Below, piece by piece: positions 25,666-34,675 of a stretch of DNA of 64,000 nt. The notes under the pieces were generated by a model. That model was not told the origin of the DNA, searched no databases, and saw only the letters and a list, made by a program, of their open reading frames with translations. Each line of letters begins with the position of its first letter. Within the stretch, counting starts at the first letter, position 1. The translations under genes were made by a program, and so were the position numbers. Origin of the DNA: Megasphaera_A sueciensis (lineage in GTDB: Bacteria; Bacillota; Negativicutes; Veillonellales; Megasphaeraceae); assembly GCF_050219315.1 (NCBI RefSeq), contig NZ_CP116939.1, positions 1,240,001 through 1,304,000 on the forward strand. The letters are read 5' to 3'.

Positions 25666-26796
25666 TCAATTCTTTTCGATGCCATTTACACCTAATGTTA
25701 CTGAAATAATTTCAGGATATTTTCTTTTTATAATTTCATTTATTTCATTAGAATATCCTGCAGCCATAATTAACACTGCTCCAATTTTTCCTTTTTCTAA
25801 AATATCTGGTGAGACAACAGGAATATGAGTTGCAGGTGTATATCTATTTTGTTTAAATTCTGCCGAATCAATTACACAACACACATATTTTTTTATATTC
25901 AATATGGAGAGATTCGCTAATGACTGATGTCCTGCACCCCATATCGCAACGCTAATATTTTGTGATTTCATTAAATCTAAAAATTTATCTACATCATTTT
26001 GAATATATTTTTGACTTTTATAAAATTCTTTCAAATCTAATGCTTCTCTTTTTTTTACTTCAGCTCGTAAAATATATTCATGCCAACAACTATAACAAGA
26101 AAGTATTTCAAATCCATTCATTGATAAAAGTAATTTTAATGTATCAGCTGTAAAGTATAAAAGATGATCTTGAATAAGTTCAGAATAAAGATGTCGTTTT
26201 AATATCATATCCATATTGGGAACTTCTATAATTCCAACTGCTCCATTTGATAAATTATTGGCTATTCCTCTAAGAAATTCTCCTGGACAAGGGATGTGTT
26301 CTAAAAAATTTAAAATGTAAAATGCATCATATGGTGCTTTGGGAATTTGAAATTCTTCCGATTCAATAAATGCATTAAAAACCTTATATCCATTTAATAT
26401 ATCCTTATCCACGGAACTAGCCAAATGTTCTATGCCATAAACATTTGCACCTATTTCTTGCATTATACTTATATACTCACCTGCTCCACAACCAATCTCC
26501 AGAATTTTTTTACCCTGTAACCTATATTTTCTTATCCACTTTGAAAAAAAATTTTTTCTAAATTCACGCATTTCTTTCGAAACACCGGAAGCTCGAATTA
26601 CATCCCGATAATATGGAACGGGATATCCCCCTAGTTGAATCATTCCACAATAATGACACTGAAATAATTCTAAATTTACACCTCTCTCTGCTTTGACATG
26701 TTCTGCATCAGGAAAATACTGTGCAGATTTAGGCATATTACTATAATGAATCGAAGCTACTTCGGGTAATTGTAAACCACAACAACGACATTTCAT
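25666..26796 (-). CDS. SAM-dependent methyltransferase of the sugar C-methyltransferase type
   Basis: The 376-residue product has three parts. The first is an N-terminal zinc-binding segment (KCRCCGLQLP ... FQCHYCGMIQL, two CxxC pairs). The second is a class I SAM domain (KILEIGCGAGEYISIM at about residues 92-107, NFLEHIPCPGEF). The third is a C-terminal Rossmann-like domain (VAIWGAGHQSLANLSI). The same architecture is found in NDP-hexose C-methyltransferases such as TylC3/NovU. In this locus it could add a methyl branch to a keto-sugar, but other small-molecule targets are possible. Start at 26796 chosen because the cysteine motif begins there and AGGT lies upstream. A+T-rich. Confidence 0.75.
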   Translation of the reverse strand: MKCRCCGLQLPEVASIHYSNMPKSAQYFPDAEHVKAERGVNLELFQCHYCGMIQLGGYPVPYYRDVIRASGVSKEMREFRKNFFSKWIRKYRLQGKKILEIGCGAGEYISIMQEIGANVYGIEHLASSVDKDILNGYKVFNAFIESEEFQIPKAPYDAFYILNFLEHIPCPGEFLRGIANNLSNGAVGIIEVPNMDMILKRHLYSELIQDHLLYFTADTLKLLLSMNGFEILSCYSCWHEYILRAEVKKREALDLKEFYKSQKYIQNDVDKFLDLMKSQNISVAIWGAGHQSLANLSILNIKKYVCCVIDSAEFKQNRYTPATHIPVVSPDILEKGKIGAVLIMAAGYSNEINEIIKRKYPEIISVTLGVNGIEKN

Positions 26797-26834
26797 ATAG
26801 ATATCACTACCTATTCTTAATAAATTAAAATATT

Positions 26835-27785
26835 TCACTTAACTGAAAACAAAATACTCTCATAAATTTCATTTATCCCTTGTCTAAACGAATAGTCCGG
26901 TACAAAATTTGTATCTTTTTTTAACTTAGCAATATCGGCTCTTAAAAACATTAGCTGTTGACTATTATATGGAATCTCACCTAATTTTGGAGTTTTATCT
27001 GGAGCTACAATATGGTAAATTGCTCTTATATAATCGCGAAGTGCATATGTCCTTCCATTTGCCACATTATACGTTTCTCCATCCTTGCCCTTTTGAGCTA
27101 ATAGCATTAACGCTTTAGCCGCATCATAAGAATATAAATAATCCCATTCCTGTTCACCAGACGTATAGGCAACCTCTTCCCCTTGCAAAAGTTTTTTAAT
27201 AGTTATATCTACAAGGCTCTGTGTTGAATCAAATGGCCCATACACACTAAACAAAATTGGCCAAATATGTTGTATCCCATATGATTTACATAAAAGACGA
27301 GTCATACTTTCTGCACACAATTTGGCCATGCCATATCCATTTTCAGGTTTTTTTTCTGTTTTCTCGGTAATTATATTATCTTTTCTACCATATTCAGCTT
27401 GTGACCCTGTCATAATAAATACAGGACAACTAATAGCATGACAAAGTTCAACGGCATCTATAGCATATATTATATTCTGGCTTTGTAACTTAAAATTATT
27501 GCGATTATCTATCTTATGACTTCCCATAGACCCCTCCCAGGCCAAATGAAAAAACACATCATAACTCTTATTATTTAACAGTTGAACACTCGAATGATAG
27601 TCTTCCATCGCACAATAAATTATATTAAAAAGCAAATTTTCGTCTGGTAAATATTTCCGCCTTATAGATTTTGGGCGGACTAGTGCTGTAACCTGTACTT
27701 CATTTTTCAATAAGTAACGAATTAATGCGTTTCCAGTTACACCTGTTCCACCTGTAACAATAGCAGAATGAATTTTATGCATCAT
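26835..27785 (-). CDS. NAD(P)-dependent epimerase/reductase of nucleotide-sugar type
   Basis: An extended SDR of 316 residues. It has the cofactor motif VTGGTGVTGNALIRYLL, HLAWEGSMGSHK, the catalytic YGMAK (about residue 154) preceded by the TGSQAEYG serine region, and the C-terminal NVANGRTYALRDYIRAI. It resembles 4-ketosugar reductases such as abequose/paratose synthase. It would suit the last reduction of a CDP-4-keto-3,6-dideoxyhexose or of a branched keto group. ATG at 27785 has TAGGAG 7 bases upstream; a TTG at 27791 is less likely. Confidence 0.8.
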   Translation of the reverse strand: MMHKIHSAIVTGGTGVTGNALIRYLLKNEVQVTALVRPKSIRRKYLPDENLLFNIIYCAMEDYHSSVQLLNNKSYDVFFHLAWEGSMGSHKIDNRNNFKLQSQNIIYAIDAVELCHAISCPVFIMTGSQAEYGRKDNIITEKTEKKPENGYGMAKLCAESMTRLLCKSYGIQHIWPILFSVYGPFDSTQSLVDITIKKLLQGEEVAYTSGEQEWDYLYSYDAAKALMLLAQKGKDGETYNVANGRTYALRDYIRAIYHIVAPDKTPKLGEIPYNSQQLMFLRADIAKLKKDTNFVPDYSFRQGINEIYESILFSVK

Positions 27786-27795
27786 TGACAAACTC

Positions 27796-28863
27796 CTATT
27801 TCCAATATGGATTTCTTGTTACATCTTCCTCACTAAATACTTCTGTAAAAGGAACTGGTACTGATTTACCATAAATGCGATTTGCTACATATTTTTTAAT
27901 AAAAGGCAAATCTTCTGCAATCAAGCAAGTATCTACATGTTCTCCAAAAAATTTAATATTCATTCCGTTTTGTATAATATTCTTAAGCGGTGTTTGAAAA
28001 ATATTACCGATAGAAGTATGAATATACGGACAAGGTTGAACATCACCATATTCTGTTACAGAAATAAACCCTTTAACACCTATACACCCCATATTTAACC
28101 CATATCCAGGTGTTAAATGTGTACAAACCATATACTTTTTTTCTAATTCACACATATAACTCATATCTGCTCGATTAATTAAATTATCAAAATGTCCTTC
28201 CCATGCTCCAACGGGTTTTGCGTACGAAACAAATACATTAAGACCCATTGTGTTAAAATATTTTAAAAACTCAATAAATTCATCAGAATGCAACCGTTCT
28301 TTAGTCACCACCGTTTGTATATATAATGGCAATCCTATCCGCTGACATTCCTTAATGCCATCCATCGCATGTTTAAAAGCGCCAGGCATATGACGAAATT
28401 CATCATGTTCTTCAGCATTTAAACTATCAATGCTGAGTTGAATACGATCAATTCCTATATTTTTCATATGTTCTGCCTTTTCTGCCAGCAAATATCCATT
28501 TGAATCACTATTAATATAAAACTTTTCTGGATCAATTGCTGCTACTACTTCATCAAGGTCTGGAAAAATGGTTGGTTCTCCTCCACTAATTACAAATCTA
28601 GCCAATCCCATTTTATCAGCTTGTTTAGCTAATAAAGCCACATCTTTTGGCATAATTTTCCGTCCATTTTTTTTATTTTGAAAGTGTTTAATAGAACAAT
28701 GTTCACATTTCATATTACACGCATAATTGTACTGTAATTGAATAATAGCTATACTTTCACCTTTGTTATATTTTTCTGCAAATTTTAAAATTTTTTTATA
28801 TACATATGGTTTAGTTTCCTTTAAATAATTGCGTTTATTTTGTTCCTGTATAGACAAATACAT
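27796..28863 (-). CDS. Radical SAM enzyme in the sugar locus
   Basis: The 355-residue product carries the radical SAM cluster motif CNMKCEHC (CxxxCxxC, about residues 48-55), SGGEPTIFPDL (GGE motif) and QLSIDSLNAEEHDE. A C-terminal cysteine set follows (MGCIGVKGFIS, GDVQPCPYIHTSIGNIF) that looks like a reduced SPASM-type auxiliary cluster site. The target is unknown; its place between the NeuB fusion and the SDR suggests a sugar. ATG at 28863 has GGAGGG just upstream; an ATG at 28887 overlapping the previous stop is the alternative but lacks a ribosome binding site. Confidence 0.8.
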   Translation of the reverse strand: MYLSIQEQNKRNYLKETKPYVYKKILKFAEKYNKGESIAIIQLQYNYACNMKCEHCSIKHFQNKKNGRKIMPKDVALLAKQADKMGLARFVISGGEPTIFPDLDEVVAAIDPEKFYINSDSNGYLLAEKAEHMKNIGIDRIQLSIDSLNAEEHDEFRHMPGAFKHAMDGIKECQRIGLPLYIQTVVTKERLHSDEFIEFLKYFNTMGLNVFVSYAKPVGAWEGHFDNLINRADMSYMCELEKKYMVCTHLTPGYGLNMGCIGVKGFISVTEYGDVQPCPYIHTSIGNIFQTPLKNIIQNGMNIKFFGEHVDTCLIAEDLPFIKKYVANRIYGKSVPVPFTEVFSEEDVTRNPYWK

Positions 28864-28879
28864 TTTTCCCTCCACACAA

Positions 28880-30415
28880 TCACTCATTTATTTTTAAATT
28901 GCATATCATTTCATTAGTAAGATATATTTTTGTTTTCCGCGGATACACAAAATTTTCAGCGTTTTCATAAAAAGAATCATTAGGATAATGTGTTGTAGAA
29001 ACTTCTTCAAATACACATCCGGTTTTAGACTTAAAACTATGATGCATCCCTCTCTCAACAACCATAGATTCTCCTTGATGAACAATACTTGTTTTTTCAT
29101 CACAAGTTACTTCTAAATCACCATACAAAACAGTAAAGGTTTCTTCCTTCTTTTTATGCAAATGCATAGGATGTTCTTGACCCGGCAATAAAATTAATAT
29201 TTTTTTACAATACTCCCTGTTTATACAATCAATAATGGTAACTCCTATTTGTTGATATGTATCCAGACCATAATGATGCGATATTTCACAACTACTGTTC
29301 ATGGGGACTACTACATGACTTTTTTTCAATATATGCATAACTGCACAAACAATATGATGTACTTTTTTAGTACTATCTGAAATAGTAACATTATCTAAAA
29401 AAATTGGTTTCCCTTTTTCAACCATTTTACCTGTCACAACAATTGATGCATATTTGGACATTTGTCCAGAAAGAAGCTGTCCTTTTTCACATGGGAAGGC
29501 AAAATAAACAGAATGGGAATCCAGATTGTCTCCCACTTGAAGCGTCTTCTTAGCAAAAACACCACGCTGCAAAGCGGCTAAATCAGATTGTTCCTTTACG
29601 GAAGAAATGTATCGTTTTCCAATAACCCCACACATTTTATACGTTTTTAATGCAGCGGCAATCCATTTATCCGCCTGCTCAGGTGTTGCTGAATACATAT
29701 TTAACTGAATTTTTTCCGTTGGAAGACCTACATGTTTTTCAAAAATTTCTGCACCTTTGGCTACTGCTATTTTTATAGGTTCTATATCAAGAGGATTTTC
29801 ATGCGTCGAGAATCCAATAGGTATCTGAGGATATCTTTCTTTTAACAGCGTAATCTGATTCATCTCTAATCTATCTTCTATTGTTGGATACTCCGCAACA
29901 CAATGCATTAACGCTAAGGAAATATGACGATGTTCAAAAAAAGCCACTACTTTATCAATATCTTCCAAAGAACTTCCCGCGGTAGATGCAATAACAGGTA
30001 ATTTTGTTTTTGCAATTACTTCTAACAGTGGCCAATCTGCAAAAGAACAACTTGCAACTTTGATAATATCATAATTTTGTTTTCCCACTCGTTCAGCAGA
30101 CACCTCATCAAAGGGTGTACACATAGTATACATACCTTGCTTTTCCACTTCTGCCTTAAGTTCCAAAAACTGTTCTTGTGTTAACTTAGTGTCTTTAAAA
30201 CGCTTGACATTTTTTATATCATCACGATTTAAATAATCAGGACGAATAAATGTGTCTAAATCTCTATATTGAAACTTTACAGCAAAGTCAAAAATTTCTT
30301 TATACTTTTCTGTTATCTCTCCTAATTTATGAATTATCCGTTTCCCATGTTCTATACTTCCTTGATGGTTATTGGCCATTTCAAAAGTAAACAAAGGTTT
30401 ATTAAACAACGTCAT
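28880..30415 (-). CDS. NeuB-type synthase fused to SAF and cupin domains
   Basis: The 511-residue product has a NeuB-like TIM barrel (residues about 1-270: FTFEMANNHQGSIEHGKRII, IKVASCSFADWPLLEVI, GFSTHENPLDIEPIKIAV, GAEIFEKHVGLP). A SAF/antifreeze-like domain follows (about 280-355), then a cupin (about 360-490) with PGQEHPMHLHKKKEETFTVL, two metal-binding histidines and a glutamate. NeuB enzymes condense phosphoenolpyruvate with an aldose to make a nonulosonic-type acid. The cupin resembles sugar isomerase cupins. No neuA or neuC is near, so ordinary sialic acid is unlikely. ATG at 30415 has GAGGAA upstream. Confidence 0.8.
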   Translation of the reverse strand: MTLFNKPLFTFEMANNHQGSIEHGKRIIHKLGEITEKYKEIFDFAVKFQYRDLDTFIRPDYLNRDDIKNVKRFKDTKLTQEQFLELKAEVEKQGMYTMCTPFDEVSAERVGKQNYDIIKVASCSFADWPLLEVIAKTKLPVIASTAGSSLEDIDKVVAFFEHRHISLALMHCVAEYPTIEDRLEMNQITLLKERYPQIPIGFSTHENPLDIEPIKIAVAKGAEIFEKHVGLPTEKIQLNMYSATPEQADKWIAAALKTYKMCGVIGKRYISSVKEQSDLAALQRGVFAKKTLQVGDNLDSHSVYFAFPCEKGQLLSGQMSKYASIVVTGKMVEKGKPIFLDNVTISDSTKKVHHIVCAVMHILKKSHVVVPMNSSCEISHHYGLDTYQQIGVTIIDCINREYCKKILILLPGQEHPMHLHKKKEETFTVLYGDLEVTCDEKTSIVHQGESMVVERGMHHSFKSKTGCVFEEVSTTHYPNDSFYENAENFVYPRKTKIYLTNEMICNLKINE

Positions 30416-30429
30416 ATAAAACACTTCCT

Positions 30430-32226
30430 CTATATAGATTCACTTAACAATTCCATAGTAATTTTTTTCATATCTTTTTCCGACATATATGGATACGGAT
30501 TTTCTAAGAGAGCCGATATTCTCTTTTTAGTTTTTTCATCTATTTTAGAAATACATTTAGGAATTTCATCAAACCATAATGAACCACAAATTTCACATAG
30601 AACAGGACCTTTACTATTCATTACGGCTGTAATGGTACGTATTATATTGTCATCGCTTTCAATACAAAAATAAGGAATATCATATGCAGTTGCTATTTTT
30701 TCCAATTTAGGCATACATACGCCACTTTTTTCATTACTTCCCACATAAAATCCTCCAAAATTGCGGTCTTGCATAGTGGTAATTGCTGCATATCCACGAT
30801 TATCAAAAATAAACATTTTGACATCAATATGATATGCATAGATAGTTTCCAGTTCTTGAATATTTAATTGGAAGCTGCCATCTCCTTCAATCATAATAAC
30901 TCTTTTTTGACCACTGCCATAATACGCGCCGATAACGGATGGTAAAGCAAATCCCATCGCTCCCATTCCCATCGATGAGATAGTTTTTTGCCCTCGTTTA
31001 TGATTAAACGCTATATGTCCTGCAGTATTACACCTACTTGTCGATGAAATTACTATCACATCATCCGACTTAGCTTGTCTGGATATAGCGGTTGTCACCG
31101 CATAAAGATTAACTTTTTCCTCGTTATCCTGTTTTTCGGACAAAATAGGGAATCGCTGTTTCACAGCCTTACAATGTTCACGCCAAACTTTATACTCTGT
31201 ATGCCATTGCTTATCTTTTAAAAGAAAATTAATTTCCACCATAAAGTTGTTAACATCAGCAACAACAGGATACACATTTGTCATTGTTAATTTAGTTATC
31301 TCATTTTTATCAATATCAACAATTATTTTTTTTGCTCGATAAGCAAAATGTTCCTCACTAAAAGCAGTAATCATATTATCTAACCGGCTGCCAAGAACAA
31401 TCAGAATATCGGCATGTTGAATAATAAGATTAGAATAACGAGGTGCCTGCAATCCCGGACTGCCAAAAAATCCTTCATCATCTGAATCCATAAAATCAAG
31501 TGCCCGCCAAGTTGCTAAAACAGGTATGTTCACCGTTTTAATAAATTTGCGGATTGCATCATAGGCACCCGAAGAAACAGCGCCCTGCCCAACAAGCATT
31601 ACTGGCCTTTTTGCTATCTGGAGCAATTGTAACGTATATTTAGCTGCCTCTGAGAGTACTGGATTTTCAATATGTATCGGTGGAATAAAGTGCCGCAACT
31701 TATTTTCATCTATTTCTGCCGCCTGAATATCCAAAGGAATATCAATCCACACAGGTCCTTTTCGATCTCTTGTCGCATAATAAATACACTTTTCTAATTC
31801 ATATTGAATATTTTCCGGTTTCGTAATCATAACTGCATATTTTGTAATGGGAGCAGCCATTGATATAATATCATTTTCCTGTGCACCAAATTGACGTACA
31901 CCTCGTAAGCTTGCAAAGTCCGATGTTTTTACCTGTCCTGTCATAAAAATAATCGGTGTGGAATCCATATAAGCAGCGGCTGCTCCTGTAAGCGCATTTG
32001 TTCCTCCGGGTCCAGTGGTAACTAAACAAACGCTAAGTTGTTCTTTATACATATCGTAAGACTGAGCCGCAATTGCTGCTGCTTGTTCATGATGACAACA
32101 AACATACGTTAAATTACTGTGCCCCAAGGAATCAACCAAATGCATAATTCCCCCACCGGTCAACGTAAATACGGTATCTATCTTCTGCTTTTCCAAAAAA
32201 TCAAAAACAAAGTCGGATAATTTCAT
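30430..32226 (-). CDS. TPP-dependent acetolactate-synthase-like enzyme (YerE-like candidate)
   Basis: The 598-residue product has the three TPP-enzyme domains. The N-terminal PYR domain carries the catalytic glutamate in CCHHEQAAAIAAQSY (about residue 47). The central domain has VLGSRLDNMIT, and the C-terminal PP domain has GDGSFQLNIQELETI with the distal Asn of the metal site. No ilvN-like regulatory subunit is adjacent. It follows rfbF-rfbG-rfbH, so it may add a two-carbon unit from pyruvate to a CDP-4-keto-3,6-dideoxyhexose, as YerE does in yersiniose synthesis (established family knowledge). The exact reaction here is inference. Confidence 0.75.
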   Translation of the reverse strand: MKLSDFVFDFLEKQKIDTVFTLTGGGIMHLVDSLGHSNLTYVCCHHEQAAAIAAQSYDMYKEQLSVCLVTTGPGGTNALTGAAAAYMDSTPIIFMTGQVKTSDFASLRGVRQFGAQENDIISMAAPITKYAVMITKPENIQYELEKCIYYATRDRKGPVWIDIPLDIQAAEIDENKLRHFIPPIHIENPVLSEAAKYTLQLLQIAKRPVMLVGQGAVSSGAYDAIRKFIKTVNIPVLATWRALDFMDSDDEGFFGSPGLQAPRYSNLIIQHADILIVLGSRLDNMITAFSEEHFAYRAKKIIVDIDKNEITKLTMTNVYPVVADVNNFMVEINFLLKDKQWHTEYKVWREHCKAVKQRFPILSEKQDNEEKVNLYAVTTAISRQAKSDDVIVISSTSRCNTAGHIAFNHKRGQKTISSMGMGAMGFALPSVIGAYYGSGQKRVIMIEGDGSFQLNIQELETIYAYHIDVKMFIFDNRGYAAITTMQDRNFGGFYVGSNEKSGVCMPKLEKIATAYDIPYFCIESDDNIIRTITAVMNSKGPVLCEICGSLWFDEIPKCISKIDEKTKKRISALLENPYPYMSEKDMKKITMELLSESI

Positions 32227-32246
32227 GATTCTGTTCCCTTTCTGCT

Positions 32247-33572
32247 TTATATGGATTGTTTTATTGTTCTCGCCATATATGCTATCTCTTCATCGGTCAT
32301 TCCCGGATATATGCCAACCCAAAAAGTATCACTCATTATCCGGTCTGTTTGCCGAAGCGTGCCGATTTGCCGATATCCAGTCTGTTTTTCTCTCATCATA
32401 TCAAAACAAGGATGTTTAATAAGATTTCCAGCAAAAAGCATCCGTGTTTGTATCCCTTTATTCTCCAAGTACTGTACTACATACTTCCGGTCAATATGTT
32501 CCCGGCAGGTCAATGGAAAGCCAAACCAACTGGGTGTTGAAGATACACACGCTTCTGGAAGAATAAATGCTCCCTGGACGTTCTCTAATGCTTGCCGCAA
32601 TGTTTCAAAATTATGTCGGCGCCGTGCTATAAAAAAAGGAAGTTTATCTAATTGAGCGACTCCCACAGCAGCCTGCATATCTGTCGCTTTTAAATTAAAT
32701 CCAAAATGGGAATACACATATTTATGATCATAGCCGACTGGAAGTTCTCCATATTGTGTATCAAACCGGTGTCCACAGGCATTGTCCTGCCCTGGGGCAC
32801 ACCGACAATCCCTGCCCCAATCTCTGAGAGACCGAATAATTTTATGTAGCAGTGGATTTTTCGTATACACGGCACCTCCTTCTCCCGTCGTCATATGGTG
32901 CGGCGGATAAAAACTAGAGGTTCCGATATCACCTATGGTACCTGTATACCTATCCGTATCGTTCAGTTTATATTGAGCACCCAAGGCATCACAATTATCT
33001 TCAATCAACCATAGTTCATGTTTCCGACAAAATGCCGTTACCGCTCCCAGATCAAAGGGATTGCCCAATGTATGAGCCAACATAATCGCTTTGGTTTTGG
33101 GAGACAGTGCTTGTTCCAGCTGATCTATATCAACATTGTATTGCGGAATGGTCACATCGACAAAAACCGGCACCGCGCCATATTGGACAATCGGCGTCAC
33201 CGTTGTCGGAAATCCGGCAGCCACGGTAATTACCTCATCACCGCGCCGGATAGCCCGTTCTTCCAGCAAAGGCGAAGTCAATGACATAAACGCAAGTAGA
33301 TTTGCTGAAGATCCGGAATTTACCAAAGAACAAAAAGGCACCTGCAGATACGCGGCTAATTTTTTCTCAAATTCCGCGGCATAGGTTCCGGCAGTTAGCC
33401 AGAACTCCAAAGCACTATCTACCAAATTTACCATTTCATGATAATCATAAACGCGAGAAGCATACGGGATATACTCTCCGGCATGAAAAATCTTCTGTTG
33501 GTTATGATACGTTTGACAATATTTTTTTACTAATGCTAATATGTTTTCTCGTGCTTCCTTTTCTGTCGCCAT
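32247..33572 (-). CDS. rfbH: CDP-4-dehydro-6-deoxyglucose 3-dehydrase (E1)
   Basis: A PMP- and [2Fe-2S]-dependent enzyme that removes O-3 from CDP-4-keto-6-deoxyglucose. The 441-residue product has the aminotransferase fold with the lysine position replaced by histidine (SSFYPPHHMTTGEGGAV), the family hallmark. The iron-sulfur cysteines lie in DWGRDCRCAPGQDNACG. The ATG at 33572 has GGGAGTG upstream and gives normal length; the frame is open further into rfbG, but that part has no family similarity. The known partner reductase (E3, AscD/DdhD type) is not encoded in the window. Confidence 0.93.
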   Translation of the reverse strand: MATEKEARENILALVKKYCQTYHNQQKIFHAGEYIPYASRVYDYHEMVNLVDSALEFWLTAGTYAAEFEKKLAAYLQVPFCSLVNSGSSANLLAFMSLTSPLLEERAIRRGDEVITVAAGFPTTVTPIVQYGAVPVFVDVTIPQYNVDIDQLEQALSPKTKAIMLAHTLGNPFDLGAVTAFCRKHELWLIEDNCDALGAQYKLNDTDRYTGTIGDIGTSSFYPPHHMTTGEGGAVYTKNPLLHKIIRSLRDWGRDCRCAPGQDNACGHRFDTQYGELPVGYDHKYVYSHFGFNLKATDMQAAVGVAQLDKLPFFIARRRHNFETLRQALENVQGAFILPEACVSSTPSWFGFPLTCREHIDRKYVVQYLENKGIQTRMLFAGNLIKHPCFDMMREKQTGYRQIGTLRQTDRIMSDTFWVGIYPGMTDEEIAYMARTIKQSI

Positions 33573-33583
33573 TCGTACACTCC

Positions 33584-34675
33584 CTACTGCCGATTCCGTG
33601 GTCCGTCTTGAAAATATTCTTGTATTTGTCGTGCCATACAAGCTGCTATATTGCCTCCGGCATAGTATAATTTTGCCCATTCTACCGTTTTTTCCACGGC
33701 CATATGAATATCCCATTTAGGCTGCCATTGCAATGTGTTTTCTATTTTTCGGCAATCCAGTTTCAAATAGGATGCTTCATGAGCTTGCTGCGTATGGCTG
33801 GTTTTCCAAGATATTGCGCCGCCCCAGCTTTGACAAAAATATTCCACCAGTGTTCCTGTCGTTATATAGTCTCCTTTTCCCGGACCTACATTATAGGCTC
33901 CGGCATAGTGTATCTCCTTATACTGTTTATAGGCAATCAGCAAATACGCAGATAAAGCCTCCAGCACATACTGATAAGGACGTACGGATGATGGATTTCT
34001 GACAACGATAGGTTCTCCCCTAACTGCAGAACGGATACAGTCAGGAATAATCCGATTTTCCGCAAAATCGGCTCCGCCGATTACATTGCCGGCCCGCACA
34101 GTAGATACGGCGATGCCTAACTGATCGAAAAAGCTTCGCTTATACCCATGTGTCACAATATCCGAACAGCTTTTGCTGTTAGAATACGGATCATAGCCAT
34201 CCAGCCTATCTGTTTCACTATATTGTTTCGTTTCTTGCTCCTGATTATCATACACTTTATCGGTTGTCACATTCAGAACAGATATAACCTCCGGATGGTG
34301 CCGTACACATTCCAGCAAGTGTATGGTTCCCATGATATTCGTAGCGTAGGTTGCCAATGGATCTTCATAACTTTTTAATACCAGTGGCTGCGCCGCCAAA
34401 TGAAATACGATCTGCGGTTTATAGATATCAAATACCATGTTGAGTGTTTCATAGTTCCGAACATCTCCCAAGACAGAGGTCATCTGTTCTCCTACACCAG
34501 AAAGACAAAATGCCTTTTCCCCTTCTGCCGTAGAAAAGGGCATTGCATACCCGATCACGTGCGCCCCGGCCATTTCCAATATTTTACATAGCCACAATCC
34601 TTTAAATCCCGTATGACCGGTTACCAATACTCGTTTATGATGAAAAAAACGTATGTATTCTACCATATTTTCCAT
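33584..34675 (-). CDS. rfbG: CDP-glucose 4,6-dehydratase
   Basis: Converts CDP-glucose to CDP-4-keto-6-deoxyglucose with bound NAD. The 363-residue extended SDR has VLVTGHTGFKGLWLCKIL at the N-terminus (residues about 13-30), VFHLAAQPLV, NVTTDKVYDNQE, YSNSK (catalytic Tyr/Lys, preceded by DGYDP), and RAGNVIGGADFAENRIIPD, all typical of RfbG. The ATG at 34675 overlaps the end of rfbF by 16 bases and has AAGG upstream. Confidence 0.95.
   Translation of the reverse strand: MENMVEYIRFFHHKRVLVTGHTGFKGLWLCKILEMAGAHVIGYAMPFSTAEGEKAFCLSGVGEQMTSVLGDVRNYETLNMVFDIYKPQIVFHLAAQPLVLKSYEDPLATYATNIMGTIHLLECVRHHPEVISVLNVTTDKVYDNQEQETKQYSETDRLDGYDPYSNSKSCSDIVTHGYKRSFFDQLGIAVSTVRAGNVIGGADFAENRIIPDCIRSAVRGEPIVVRNPSSVRPYQYVLEALSAYLLIAYKQYKEIHYAGAYNVGPGKGDYITTGTLVEYFCQSWGGAISWKTSHTQQAHEASYLKLDCRKIENTLQWQPKWDIHMAVEKTVEWAKLYYAGGNIAACMARQIQEYFQDGPRNRQ

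Noticed and set aside
28880..30415. Sialic acid synthesis
   Set aside because: No CMP-sugar synthetase or UDP-GlcNAc epimerase gene accompanies the NeuB-like protein.
30430..32226. Reading the TPP enzyme as acetolactate synthase for valine/isoleucine
   Set aside because: There is no regulatory subunit, ilvC or ilvD nearby, and it lies within nucleotide-sugar genes. A sugar role is more likely, though not proven.
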